Below, in pieces: positions 1-12,253 of a stretch of DNA of 64,000 bases (within the stretch, counting starts at the first letter, position 1; each line of letters begins with the position of its first letter). The stretch lies in NCBI GenBank assembly GCA_025175895.1, contig CM045998.1, forward strand, positions 16,291,153 through 16,355,152, in the 5' to 3' direction. The translations under genes and the position numbers were made by a program. This DNA comes from Wurfbainia villosa. Taxonomy: Eukaryota; Streptophyta; Magnoliopsida; Zingiberales; Zingiberaceae. Under the pieces are notes generated by a model. It saw nothing but the letters and a program-made list of their open reading frames with translations. It had not been told where the DNA came from and did not search any database.

Positions 1-2918
1 CGGACAGATTAACTAACACTGACCCAAAAGTCAGTCACCTTCTAGGCCTTGAAACCTAGCTTCCCAACTTCCAACCAGGTGATTTCCATCACCTTCTTGG
101 TCCAACAAAACGGCGGTATAGTATCGCAAGAACATCCTATCCTCATCTATGGTAAATACCAAATCAATCTAGGAAAACCATAACTTCCCTCAAGATTGGG
201 AATATATCCATAAATATATTCTCCCCAGATATGATGACAATCGATCTCAAATACTCCAAGAGTATTTGATTCCTCAAGTCCATGAACAACTAAATCGTCG
301 ATAAGTCTAACAACATTATCAACATCTCCTAAATTCATACCAAGTATGAAATATCATCTTCTACACACCTGTATCCCTTTTTACTCTAAGCTACAGATAG
401 CTCAATCATCACACCGACAATGATAATTGTATGACATTAAGTTACTACAATATCAAACATCCAGTCGTAGACCAACCCTAGGATATACACAGGTGTCATT
501 TAGCTGATCTAAACAGATCATCTATCCATGACGAAGGATACTCATTCTCAACTACTGCCTTCCAATCATCGATAATCGATGCATAACCTCAAAGGTCTGA
601 CTCTCTTCTAACAAAGAGTTACAAGTCTTCTCAAGAACACCGAGGTAGATAAATCTCCCATAGTGTTTAGCAACACCGATACCCTTAAAATCATCTCCTG
701 CAGATGAGGTCCCCAATATCAGGACTATTCCCGAAATCACCTCAATCGCATATTCCACTTGCCCATGCAGTGACCAGCCCGAGAGTTCATCCGTAACTAC
801 ATCCGAATACTCTCGAATTATACGTACATCCGAGAGTCCTAGTATACCAATGCTCCAACTATCCTTAAGGATATGTCTATAGTAGAGGTATGTCTAACAA
901 AGGCCAAGGGTATCCCTTGACTTCTTGGTTGTCGATCAACATCTCACCTAACGGTAGAGAAAAATCACCAACCCACAAGTCGATAGGAACCTTCGAACCC
1001 TATCCTAGAATGTTCTAGACAAAGATACTTATACCTACCAGTATCTCTCGATATATCCGCAAGTAGTATAACCTAAAATAATACCCCGAAGGATCGATCC
1101 TTCGGTCTTCTATACTTCTTCTCGAGTAACCATGTAAACTCGTCCAACATATGTTCTAGACGACTGAGCTCAAGTAGCTACAAAAAATCTGCCATGGAGG
1201 AAATGAAATCAATCAAAAAACGGAGGTACAAATCAAACAATCGAATGGAGATGGTAAACATCATTGTATCGCAAAAGATATACATCCGTCAGAAATATCA
1301 AGAATCGACATCGTAGCACGCTTCCAACTCGCGAAAGGTACAATCGCAATCAAGAATACTGATAGATACGACCATCGTCGTATACTCTCTCCTCTCGAAC
1401 AAATCATAACTACGCTGGGAAGGTAATAGCTTGTTGCCGCTCGGGAAGGTAACAGCTTGTTGTCAATGTCCGAATCTTCCGAGATGTCTTCATCGACATC
1501 ACGAGTAACTTACTTCTTCGGATAAAAGTATCAAAGAACTCCAACTATTTCGGGTAGTAGATCGCCGATGTGATAACCTAATCTTCTCGTAATAATCTTT
1601 GCCGAGGTTGTGGATCGTCCGCTCAAAGCATCATCCATAGTCTTCAACGAGTCTTCAAAATACATACTCTCCTCGTAGATACCTACCGCTATAGTAGAAA
1701 CAGTATACAATGGTCCATCGGATAATCTGACTGTGTCGCCTGGACTCGTGACCGCACACACACATAATCTCTATTCGGAGTCTTTCCTCTGAGTTCGCTG
1801 ATAAACATGAGAAGCTGCTGACAATCTGCAATCGGTCTTCTATGATCGAAAAACTCTCCAATAGTTGCTCGTGACTCATGACTTTAATCTTGCTCCTTTT
1901 ATCCAACATTTGGAGACTTCGGATTCCAATAATTTGACTCGCAAAATCTGCTTATCAAATCTTCAACTCTAAAAAAAAACACTTACTACGGAGTCATTTC
2001 TATACACATGACTCGGTCTATACACTTCCGGTAGGATCTGATAGGAGATCCAAACATCATGATCAAGATGTCAACCGATAACCCGTGGGTGGTCAAAACC
2101 AACCCAATCACATTCTTGGGCTATTAAATAGTCGGAACCTTCGCAAGTCTAACGACTCTGCATGGTACCTTCGTAATCAAACGATTACCCTACTCGATGC
2201 CCAAGAATTCCCTGACAATGAGTCAAAGAAGATGACGTGGGAAAATACTATCTCACAACATCACTGAACTGTGACTAAGTGATACGTTATTTCCCGTATG
2301 TTATTTCCTATATCTTACACCAAGTACCGGCTAAATCCGGATAATGGTATGCAGCTAACTTAGCTTCTTCTGTATAACATGAGTTAAGTACTCAAAAGTA
2401 CCTTCAACGTTATACAACCTAGAACGACCATCTCAGAGATCAAAATCTCTATAAATATCTCCAAACTAATCCTCTACTATCTACATCAGCAATAGTGTAC
2501 TCGCGCAGTTCATTACCCCATAGGTAATGATCTGACTAACATAATTAGTGAAAATCTTAGGACCGAAATCCTTGATCTCCACAAGAGATGTGACCGCTTC
2601 CGACTAGATCAATCGGCTCTCAAAGGTAATTACCTTTTCGATAGCAGGTACATATCTAATAACCTCAACATATCGTTTCCGTGGTCAACTCAAACCACGG
2701 TTACGAATACTAACCAATATCCTACAAGTCATCAATGTTATGCGCAACTAAATGCATAGCCAACAGAAGGATATGTAATAACAACTAACATACCTTAAAC
2801 CTTGTAGCTCGGAGATGTCCCGCAACAGCCAGATCCCAGAACTCACAAAACCAAAACCGAGTAAAGCAAAACTCGATGTCCGAACGAAATAAAATCCGAA
2901 AATGGACTTCGCAACCTA
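1..2918 (-). pseudogene. decayed gag-pol of Ty3/gypsy element (left copy)
   Basis: No long frame survives. The clearest stretch is at about 860-550 on the minus strand. It reads as a worn version of the start of Ty3/gypsy reverse transcriptase: EYAIEVISG corresponds to the usual protease-to-RT linker, and a later piece corresponds to the LCIDYREL block, here read as MHRLSMIG after a frameshift. Upstream of this (860-2900 in plus coordinates) gag, zinc knuckle and protease should lie, but only scattered similarity to the sister copies is visible. Integrase and chromodomain, if kept, are off the left edge. The same lesions occur in the copies at 12254-16554 and 55272-59192, so the damage predates these insertions. 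Confidence 0.7.
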
Positions 2919-2932
2919 GGGCTCTGATACCA
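2919..2932 (-). other. primer binding site (tRNA-iMet) of left gypsy element
   Basis: The minus strand reads TGGTATCAGAGCCC, complementary to the 3' end of plant initiator methionine tRNA. It lies eight bases downstream of the LTR end, as in the other gypsy copies here. It would prime minus-strand cDNA synthesis and shows that the LTR at 2940-6438 is the 5' one. Confidence 0.85.
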
Positions 2933-2939
2933 ATAAAAT

Positions 2940-5900
2940 TGTCACGCCCCGAGAGTATGTCGTGCCGAAAAGCAAACAGACGGCATCTCCCCTGTACGTG
3001 GCAACATATTGGGTTAATACAAGGCCCGTAGGCCCACAACAATAATATATAAATGAACAATACCAAACAACATATCCACAACAACACAAGAGGTGCGCAC
3101 CGGTGCGACTCTAACATACCACACACAACAACATACAAATCCACAGCCAGATACAACACTGATTATACATGGCCATAATACCAAAATAACAGCGGAAGCA
3201 AATACGTGGAAAACCCCAAATGTTCGGTGTGAGATGGGATCAGCTGGCGGAGCTCCAAACGTCCAAGGAATCTTCTACCATTATCAAGGCGAGTAAAACC
3301 TGGTGGGTGGTGGTGAGTATAAACTCAGGGGTAATATATAGAAAGTGCATGAACATATAGGGTAAATAAATCTACCAGTATACATGTGAAGATCTACAGG
3401 TATACAACATGAGTCCAATAGACATACAGTCCTATCCAACTCTAATAACAAGTAACTCCAGTAAAGTCATACGCAATGTATATACTAAACTGCTCAATTG
3501 AACATAAAGTAATGTACCAACGTACCTGACGGTCTGCAACACCATAAGCTATATCATCCTGACAGATATACCATAACATAACCCATATAATGTACCAGGT
3601 CAATCTCATACCTGACCAATACTCAGACATATGAACAGTATAGGATCACCTGTATAATAACCCGGTCCGTACCACACAATGACATGATGCTAATCAAATG
3701 CATATAACAGTCTGAATCAACGCATGTATCATGCTCAACACATAGCAGTAAATAAAATGCAAATGGCATGTATCATGATGTACAAGCATGTGCAACAATC
3801 ATAGCTCAATCAAATGCAGCATCTCACAGGCATATGTAAAACATATATCAAATACATGCATACATATATATATCTGCAATGCATATGCATGGTCATGCCT
3901 CACAAGACCCCACTCGCTACCACGACTCAGCAGACCTAGGTGGCAGGACATGACAACTATCCCAACTCCAGCCGCTACCACTCTCGAGTGACCGAGTTGG
4001 GTAGTATGAAACAGTAGCTAGCCCGCCATAGAGCTATATGCTACCCACACGGGGGTCCCTGCTGCTAGTTGCATCGTCCCTACCCATGAGTAGACGAGCA
4101 CCGCACTCCAGACAATCGCACATCACACGACCATCCGCCTATAGTGGGTGAGTGCGCTAACTACCACTCCGACAAAGGGCCAAGGCGCGATCTCCAGCTA
4201 CCACCATTCATAGTGGCCGAGAACGACACGCACAACAATGCTCTGCCCTCAACCCTGCAACCACTACCCCGAGTGGCCGAGGAGGCAGGATGACTGACGA
4301 CTGCCTCAACCACAAGGCGACTCACGCCAAGATGCATGAAATGTAATGATGCATAGCTTACACACAAATCCTCGCAACACTCCCTAACTCACGGGGAGAC
4401 CTAGTCAACCAAAAGTCAACCATGCAAGGACTATAATCCATAAGACTCTCTCTATCACACAAAGCAACCATGCTAAGACCTCTAGTCAGTAGCGAGATAC
4501 CATCGACCGTCCATATAACCATACTCAGACACACAATCCATAATGGATATACCATCACACTAGAACCTCTAGTCCATGGTCACATACTGACAACCATACA
4601 CTTATCTATACATAGACAACTAGATCTATCATAAATGCACCACTAAAACAGATATGATATAACAATCGACTCCATAATCCAAACCATCACCTAACCCCAG
4701 TGATGTAATACAGTAACCCAAACTGAAGTCACAAAGATAACCCTAACCACCTGTACTTACTGAACATCCATCAGCTAATACATAATAGGGTTTATAGTTC
4801 CTATCCGAGCTAGATAATCAATGAAGTACCAGAGTTTATATCTCAAAGGTCAAGGCAGTACAAGCATATGATTAAACATGAGTGGATTTAAGGTAAACAG
4901 GTATAAACATACATATCCAAGATCATGCACAAGAATTTGATCAAAACTACCGGACCAGGTAGATATTACCCACATGATACGAAGCTCGAAGTAATGCTCA
5001 CGGCCGCGGACCTGCTTCGTATCTCAAACCTGCACATAATAGCAACAATGATTAAATACAAGTATCCAACAACCGTAGGAACTAAACACTACGTCGTTCC
5101 TATATTCACATTCTTTTCCCCGAATATGTGTTAACAACTCTGACTATCCCTAGATAAATTTAAGAGAAATAGAACCCAACAATACTCACAACAAATCCAA
5201 GCTAACCACCAATCAATCGAAATCACCACAACTAACCAAATTCATACACACACACCAACATTCCACGACACGGCGCTCATCGCGTTTCTGAAACATACCA
5301 TGAACATAACCAAATCATCTACGGATCAACAACCATCAATTGGACTCATAACCGACGCAACAACACAGCATCATAAATGACCACTCTAAAATCAACAACA
5401 ACAAACACTGATTACACTCAAATCACAGCCGCCAACCTCACTGGATCGATGACCGTAAAACCTCCCCAACTCATCCACCGAATAGATCACCACACATATA
5501 ACAATCACCATTAAATTTCATCCCTACGGCATCACTATTACAAACTCAATCCACAAAACAATATCTATTACCCTCACAGTCCCACTGCATCAACATCAAA
5601 CAGAAAACCCCACGAACAATCCAGCAATTACCACTGAACAACATCTCAATCAGAATTGCAATTACACACAAATAACAGAGATAACAAAGCTTACCGGTTC
5701 TAGATCTCCGTCGGCCACACTCCCTGTTTCCCGGCGCAACACCAACTCCAATCGGTAACCTATTCGACCAAGGACACACGATTCAGAACAGCAGCAGCAT
5801 CGCAAGTGGAGATGTCGAAGAGCAGTGACCTCGTTGAACTAGGCACTCACCTTGGCAAGAAAAGCCCATCGGAGCTTGCTGTCGGCGGAATCGAGGGATC

Positions 5901-6438
5901 GGAGGAATAGCTGCTGATCTCGTCTCAAAAGAGGAAAAGGATTGGCCCTTACCTATAACGGCAGCTCACCGCCGCGATGACAACACCGCCGATCCACCGA
6001 GCGAAGAAATCGTTGCAACCCCTAAAGCTGAGAACCTACTGTCCTCCGGCCAGAGATCAGCTAGGGCGACGGCGTTGTCGAGCTGCTCTCCCCGGATCGC
6101 CGACGAGCTGAAGGGGAAGACGCGATCGCGCGGAGAAGAAGACAGCGTGAGGAAGGCTGAATCGCGATGGAGAAGAATAGAGCTGCGATCGGGTTTTTTT
6201 TTTTAGGCATTTAAGCACCTTCACGAATTGATTCAAGCGAATCGATTCCAATCCACCGGTTCAAGCCAAATTGATTTAACCCAATCCAGTTCAAGCCCAA
6301 TCAACCCAAAGCCCAATTTCAGCCCACTAGGTCAGCCTAATGGACTCAGCCCAACTAGATAATTAACCCCATTAGCCCACTAATTAATCCTAATTAATTA
6401 AAGGAGTTAATCCATATTTTTTTTTACCGTATTTTACA
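2940..6438 (-). repeat. 5' LTR of left Ty3/gypsy element (3.5 kb)
   Basis: Length 3499. The ends are TGTCACGCCCC and GTATTTTACA on the plus strand, giving TGTAAAATAC...GCGTGACA in the element's own sense. It aligns along its length with the LTRs at 51896-55258 and 59214-62561, with a few percent of mismatches. The segment around 5700-6200 is GC-rich (purine-rich in element sense) and followed by runs of AGCCCAA-type repeats (6240-6360), a layout shared by all family LTRs. Open frames here are chance frames. TA- and CATGCA-rich stretches occur at 3840-3900. Confidence 0.85.
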
Positions 6439-8272
6439 GCATTGGTGCATAGTTTCTTATCATTTACATACAAAAGCTTTTTAAAAGTCCCACAGTCAGA
6501 TAAAATTCAATTAATTGAGTGCATTCAAGTAATGTTTAGAAATTATGTCATTTGCATCAATTGTGTTTTTAATAATTTATGGAACTAATTGTTATTTTTT
6601 TTTAATCAGGCAAAATTTATGTTTCAAGATTGTGATAATATAGAGGCTTGTCTTTTGAAATTGATGAGGAAATCATATTCTACTCAAGTAAGTGAATGAC
6701 ATCAGAAGTATCAAAAATTTCCAGTTAGTTGGACTTTAGATCAGAAAAAAGAAAAGAAGCTAGATAATTTACTAACACAAGAAGCATAGGAGTATTTATA
6801 TAATTATTGGGAATCTGAAGAGTTTAAGGTTGTTTTTATTTTTATTATAATTTTAATGTTATCTATGATAGCTACTAATTATTGGTTGCATTTTTTTGAA
6901 GATAATTTCTACAAAAAATAATTCAAATCGAGCAAAACTTTTGTTTAATCATCGTGGCGGCTCAAGACCTGTGGTTCAATATATAGAGGATGTACGTTAA
7001 ATTAAAATTAATTTTATAGTTGCATGTTTGATTATATATGAATAGTTCTTTCTATTATTTTTACTAATAACATGATGTTTATTCTTTTTTTTAATTGCAA
7101 GGGATATGATGCAATTGAGGTATGACGTCGATATTATTATACAAAAAAAAAATGGGTGAACTAGTGAACTTGCACAAAAGCAATATGTGCTTTTTCATTT
7201 TTGTACATTATTTTTGGCACAATAAATTGTTGATATTGATGCATGTTTATTTAATAGGAGGTAATGTTCACTCTCTATAATGACAAAAAAGCTTCACCTT
7301 TGATAAGAACAGCAGAGGATGATACTTCTTTGCTCACCTCTGATGATTTCAAGAATCTAGCATTTAAATGCCACCAAAATGTACTTGGCCATAAATCTGG
7401 TTATATTCATGGATTAAGATTGAGACTCAAACCACCATTAAAGGTATATAAGATTTTGACATCTACTTTCTCTACATCAGCTAATGTACAAGTAAAGATG
7501 AATGTTATACAAGAGACAATTGTTGCACAAGAGACAGAGATATCTCGATTGAAAAAGGAAATGAAAATGATGCAAGAAACGCAAGCCCAATGAGAAGTCA
7601 AAATACAAGAAATGTTGTAGCAACTCCTCATGTGATACCAACCTAGTGGATTACTACAATAATCTGAGTTAACTCCCATACAAGAAAGAGAATATAGTCC
7701 AAATATTTCTTGATACTCGACTTAGATCTTTCAGCACCTCTTTAATTATTAACTATTTGACATTTACTTTTGTATGACATGATGTCTTTTTTGTCATTTT
7801 GGATAATTGATTAGTAGGTTTAAAATTCACTTTTTTTATTAGTTGCTAAACTAGTGTTTTGAAATTTATTGATTATTGTTTTTTTAGAAATGTTTGATAA
7901 ATTGTAAGAAAAAAAATAGCAATGGCAATTTTTTTAAAAAAATACTAGACAAATATATTTTGGTCGGTAATGTTAATAAAATACTTTGACCAATATATAT
8001 TTGGATGATATTTTTAAAAAATATACCAACCATTTATTTGAAAAAATTATCGGGCAAATATATAATTTCTCGTTATTTTTTAGAAAAATTTACCTACTAT
8101 ATTTGACCAGTAATTTTTAAAAAACATACCGACCACCATTTTTTCTCGGTAAATGATATTTATCGACCAAGTCTTGGCGAATTTTTTTTTGGCCGACAAT
8201 CCAGATTACCAGCCAAAAGATTAAAATTATCGACCATAGTTTTTCCTCGATAATTCTTTTTTTTCTTGTTGT
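6439..8272 (+). mobile_element. decayed CACTA (En/Spm) DNA transposon, 3' part
   Basis: Two independent signs support this. First, a broken plant transposase-type gene (6600-7593) of the Ptta/En/Spm family. Second, from about 7940 to 8260 there are many short degenerate repeats of a GACCAATAT / TCGACCA / GGTCGGTAAT type in both orientations, as in CACTA subterminal arrays, ending in TTTTCTTGTTGTA (8261-8272). That end resembles the reverse complement of a CACTACAA-type terminus with the last bases lost to a TA run. The 5' end was not found; the gypsy LTR sits there, so it was probably cut by that insertion. Boundaries are approximate. Confidence 0.5.
6600..7593 (+). pseudogene. Ptta/En/Spm plant transposase-like gene remnant (Transposase_24 type)
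   Basis: Read on the plus strand in pieces separated by intron-like AT-rich gaps. About 6750-6830 reads ...YNYWESEEFK after an internal stop. 6898-6989 reads KNNSNRAKLLFNHRGGSRP, the conserved 'NRA...HRGGSRPF' block of the family. 7264-7593 is an open stretch of 109 residues with LGHKSGYIHGLRLRLKPP, the family's 'VLG..SGYVRGLG..PKP' C-terminal block, followed by a short coiled coil (about residues 78-109) rich in E, K, M and Q. Such proteins accompany CACTA elements; their exact role is unclear. Stops at about 6690 and 6790 show it is broken. Intron borders are not certain. Confidence 0.6.
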
Positions 8273-8629
8273 ATATATATATGATGCTGAGGGCATAAGT
8301 GCTCAAACATATCCAAAAATCCAACAAAAAGGGGGCTGCTGAGGTTATTATTTCTGATGACTCATGTTCATCTTCTCTCCAAAAAGACTCCCTCTACTTA
8401 CCTACGAACCTAGAGGAAACCTCCAACCCAGTGCACCTAGAGTCGTATCTAAAATTTTGATGTCTGAATCAAACTTTAAGAAAAATATATTAATGAATTA
8501 ATTTTTAAACTCCTCATATTAATTTTTAGGCCCCTTTTGAGGATGATTTAAACTATTTAAAAAATAAGCATGAGGTGACCTTTTCTTTGGCTTTACATCA
8601 AGTACGACCCTACAATACCTTCTCAAGTG
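8273..8629. other. unassigned AT-rich spacer between CACTA remnant and gypsy element
   Basis: No gene or clear repeat was recognised. A short open run around 8320-8440 is rich in S, D and P, and could be a worn retrotransposon or transposon coding piece. It would continue across the gypsy insertion into 28757-29240, where similar low-quality coding-like sequence occurs, but no domain can be named. Confidence 0.3.
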
Positions 8630-8649
8630 GGTATTGTAAAATACCACAG

Positions 8650-8651
<2 letters not shown>

Positions 8652-8694
<43 letters not shown>
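8652..8694. repeat. (TA)n microsatellite in 5' LTR
   Basis: About 21 TA units. The matching spot in the 3' LTR (16660-16685) has only a short TA run followed by an AATTAATTAAA-like stretch, so the run grew or shrank in one LTR after insertion. Confidence 0.95.
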
Positions 8695-8698
<4 letters not shown>

Positions 8699-10675
8699 AT
8701 GGTTAGAGATTTAATTAAATCTAACCTAGCTTTAAGGTTTATAGGTTTAATTTAATTGGATCTAGGTTTGACTTATAGGGTTTTAAACCCAAACCCATGA
8801 TCCGTTTATTTCTCTAAACATCCAGCCCTTTTATTTCCTCCCTTCTTCCGTTTCCTCCCCGCGACGATTTCTTTCCCCTTGTGATTTTTCTTCTCCTCAC
8901 GACTCCTTCTCTTCCACGCGATCTGATCTCGCGAGCTCCTCCTCGCCGCGCCAGACCTCCCTCTCTTCCCCTCCCGCGATTTCTCTGCCTCGACTCCACC
9001 GCGCACCAGCCGCGGTCGATGCCTCGCTGGTGGGAGATCCGGCTGGAGGAGACGACGACGATAAGTGTCACCGGGTGTGGTTCGGGGGAGTAATCGGGGT
9101 GCAAGGGATCGGTAGCAACAACATCGACTTGACTGAGTGTTGATCTGGTCGATCGTTGCTAGAGATGGGGGCAGGAGGTGTGTGGGCATCGAGTACGTCG
9201 TTGAACAGAGAAGCTGGGGAGGATCATCGTCGGAGTAGGTGAGTCAGTGTTGTTCTTCTTTGATTTTGGACGAGATATAAGGTCAAGCTGTGATTTTGTT
9301 CCTTATTGAGCTTGATCCGTGAATTGGTCAGGTGTTGGTGTCGGCGAACAAGGGAGATGAGACGGTGGCTATCAGATAGAGGGGATTACTTCCGGTGGAG
9401 CTAGGGCAGTAAGGTTGTGGCCGCTGATTGCGCCGGTGAACAGGAGATTAGAGGCCTTCGCGATTTCTGCCGGAGCTAGGGCAGCAACAGTAGTGGTTAT
9501 CTTAGGGTTGTTTCTTCCCGATCAAAGCTGGAGCAAGGGAAGGTTTCTGTCGAGGGATTGTCTAGTGCTGGTGAAGCTTCAATTGCTAGTAAGAAAGATC
9601 AATTCCCCTGTTGTTCTGTGAATTCCATTCGGTGGTGATCTTTGAGCCGATGAATGTGAGGCTTAGGTATATGGGTATGGTTAATATAACCTATGCATCT
9701 CTTATTTCCAGTAAGATTATTGTTGTTAATCTGTCTATTGGGTTAAGGAAGTAGAGATTTTGTAGGTTGAGGAGGTAAACTTATATGCCTTGTGATTTCA
9801 GGTGATTGAGAATCAATTTATGTATAAATTTGGGAAATCAACAGGTGGATCAACAGGCTGTGACAATTCAGTTGGAATAGATGATGAAGTGGGCTGAATG
9901 GAGTCCTATTCGACAAGAGGCTTTATCTAAATCCGTCGTGGACCATGGAAATGAGACAAGGATTGGTAGATCAGAGTTGGAATTTATTTCCAATTTCATT
10001 GTTGGAGTCAGATCTGATGAGGATCAAGAAGTCGAGCAAATGAAAGCTAGGCTTGGTAAGTGAGATTTGATTCTTCATAGCTATGTATCAGATTAATTTA
10101 GTAAACTAATCTGAATGTGTTATTATTGGATTATATTGATGGTTAGTGGAGACTAGAGTTATTTTGATTATATTGGTATTCTACGGTTTCAGGACTTTGA
10201 TACAAGGAAGGTTCGCGGATGTGAATACAATCAGCACAAACTACATATCAGGTGGGTAATTTCCTACCTGGTCCGGGTAGATGTATTGCATTCAGATTTA
10301 GTCATAGATATGAACATGTTAGGTGTTCATATTACCTTGACCCTGCTCTTTTTATCGTATGCTTGATACTTTACCGTTGGCTATTAACTCCATTGTTGAT
10401 ATCATGTTTATTTTATCATGATTAGGAGTTATATATATAGGTGATGTAAGTAACTTAGAATTTATTTAAGTTAAGTGCAAATAGTAAAGTCCGGATAACA
10501 ACCTGATTGTACATTGGGCAAAATAGTCATCCGTAGGTAGATAATGTCTTTAACCTAGGGTTAGTTCTAGTACCCTTAGGTTGTATGTTACCACCGAACA
10601 TGTATTGTGTAAATGGTCAGAGGAATGATACTTAGGGTATCGCTACGGACCGGTGGTCCTAGATTGTTATAATCA

Positions 10676-10879
10676 GATGAGTACGACTCTCTATAGGATA
10701 GAGGGTGTGTCCATCAGTTGAGTACGACTCTCTACAGGATAGAGAGTGCGTCGATTAGATTGGTATGACTCACTACAGGATAGAGAGTATTATGATCAGT
10801 TGGGTATGACTCTCTGTAGGATAGAGAGTGCGTTGATATGGTTAGTATGATTCTATGTAGAAGAGAGAGTCTATGGTGG
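10676..10879. repeat. 41-base tandem repeat, five units, in 5' LTR
   Basis: Successive units share the core GACTCTCTACAGGATAGAGAG with 10-20% differences between units; the fifth is the most worn. The core is itself a partial palindrome (CTCT...AGAG). The same array is at 18691-18894 in the 3' LTR. Confidence 0.85.
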
Positions 10880-12239
10880 ATGTCTGTATATGAGACATTG
10901 CATTCATGCATTTGCATGCACACTGGACGAGGTCTCCCTTATGGTTGAGAGTGTCGCCAGTCATCCTGCCTCCACGGTTACTCATAGAAGGAGTCACCGG
11001 TGTGAGGGCAGAGCATTGTGGAGCCGCACTCTACCACTATAGACGGTGGTAGTTGGATTTGCGTGTCGTAGTCCTGCGTGTGTGGCACTCGACCATTCAT
11101 GGGTAGTGACTGTCGGAGCGACCAACAACAGGGACCCCCATCGTGTAGCTTGCTCTTTATGCTTATATGCTACTCGATCATACTGCCCACTCGGCCACTC
11201 GAGAGCAATGGTTGGTGTTGAGTTGGGACAGTTGTCATGCTCGAGCCACCGAGGCCACACTGGGATCGTGGTAGCTTTAGGGTGAGCCGACATGACCATG
11301 CATGCTGCATTGCTGACTTATGACATTTTTGTATATTGCCATATATATACATATATGCATGCATATATATATATATAGATGATTGTGATTAGTATACATA
11401 TATAGATGCAGTCTATATATATATGCTTATTGTGATGATGCATTTGATTGTATTATGCTTGCTGCATTTGATTGTACATCATATTCATGCATGTTTCTTT
11501 CATATGTTATACAGTTGTGTCGGATACTGGTATGTGTTGGACAGACCATAGATACCTTGACCTGTAGCTAGAGTATATTGTGAGTTGATCTACTCTTCCT
11601 GTTATATATATATATGTTTGATATATGTTCAGGTTGGATCAGAGTAGCGTAGCAGACTTCAGGTATGTCTGCATTTTTATGTTGTTCATTCAGTTAGACG
11701 GTATATGCTTATATTTATATACTATGTTGATATACCTGTTGTACTTCTAGAGTATGTCGTTGAAATACATGTGATATTACATATATATACATGTTTTCTA
11801 TTACCTGCTGAGTTTTACTCACCACCCCCCACGGACCCTGGGTTTTCTGTCGCCCAGGTAACAGGTAGAAGACTTCGTGATGGCTTGGAGCACCGCCGGC
11901 TGACATCATCTCATCTCACCTCCGAGGCTCCCGTGTTTTGTTTTGGGCCTTCCGTCTGTTGTGCATTGTATTTTGGAGTTTCGTGATGTATATGTTGTAT
12001 ATTCAGATTTTGTCGAGATTTCATGTTGTTGTGGTGTGTTAGTCATACCGGTATGCATGTGTGGGATTGTTGTGGTATGTTTCCGCTGTGTTCTTGTGTA
12101 GTTGTTGTTTTGATATATATATATTGTTATTATTGTGGGCCTACGGGCCTTGTATTAACCCGAAATGTTGCCACATACAGGGGAGATGCGGTCCGTTTGA
12201 TTTTCGGCTCGGCATGCTCTTGGGGCGTGACAACTTTAG

Positions 12240-12253
12240 TGGTATCAGAGCCC
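12240..12253 (+). other. primer binding site (tRNA-iMet)
   Basis: TGGTATCAGAGCCC lies seven bases after the end of the 5' LTR and is complementary to initiator methionine tRNA. It sets the plus-strand sense of the element. Confidence 0.9.

Larger units (their letters stand above)
1..6438 (-). mobile_element. Ty3/gypsy chromovirus-like element, 5' half (rest lies left of the window)
   Basis: Read on the minus strand, this is a 5' LTR (6438 down to 2940), an initiator-Met-tRNA primer site at 2932-2919, then decayed gag and the start of pol running off the left edge. The LTR has the TG...CA ends of the family (plus-strand start TGTCACGCCCC, end GTATTTTACA). The internal part matches 56285-59213 of the complete element at 51896-62561 almost base for base, which fixes its identity. 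The bases after the LTR (6439-6443, GCATT) are the expected target duplication, but the partner copy is outside the window. It interrupts or abuts the CACTA remnant that follows. Confidence 0.85.
8635..12232 (+). repeat. 5' LTR of plus-strand gypsy element (3.6 kb)
   Basis: Starts TGTAAAATACCACAGG and ends GGGGCGTGACA, immediately before the primer site. Parts in order: a TA microsatellite (8652-8694); a pyrimidine-rich then GC-rich block (8820-9080); a long region with no assignable content; a five-unit 41-base minisatellite (10676-10879); and a 3' part of alternating GCCACTC/CTCGAG-rich and TA/CATGCA-rich sequence. The frames at 8806-9189 and 11046-11285 are also present in the 3' LTR only because LTRs are copies; they show no protein motif and are not called. 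Confidence 0.9.

Noticed and set aside
8806..9189. antisense frames of 96-127 residues in the GC-rich part of the gypsy LTR (also at 16813-17202)
   Set aside because: Present twice only because the two LTRs are copies; low-complexity Arg/Glu/Lys content, no start context, and no conservation between the families in the window.
10676..10879. CRISPR-like regular repeats
   Set aside because: The units are contiguous with no unique spacers and sit in plant LTRs; they are a minisatellite.
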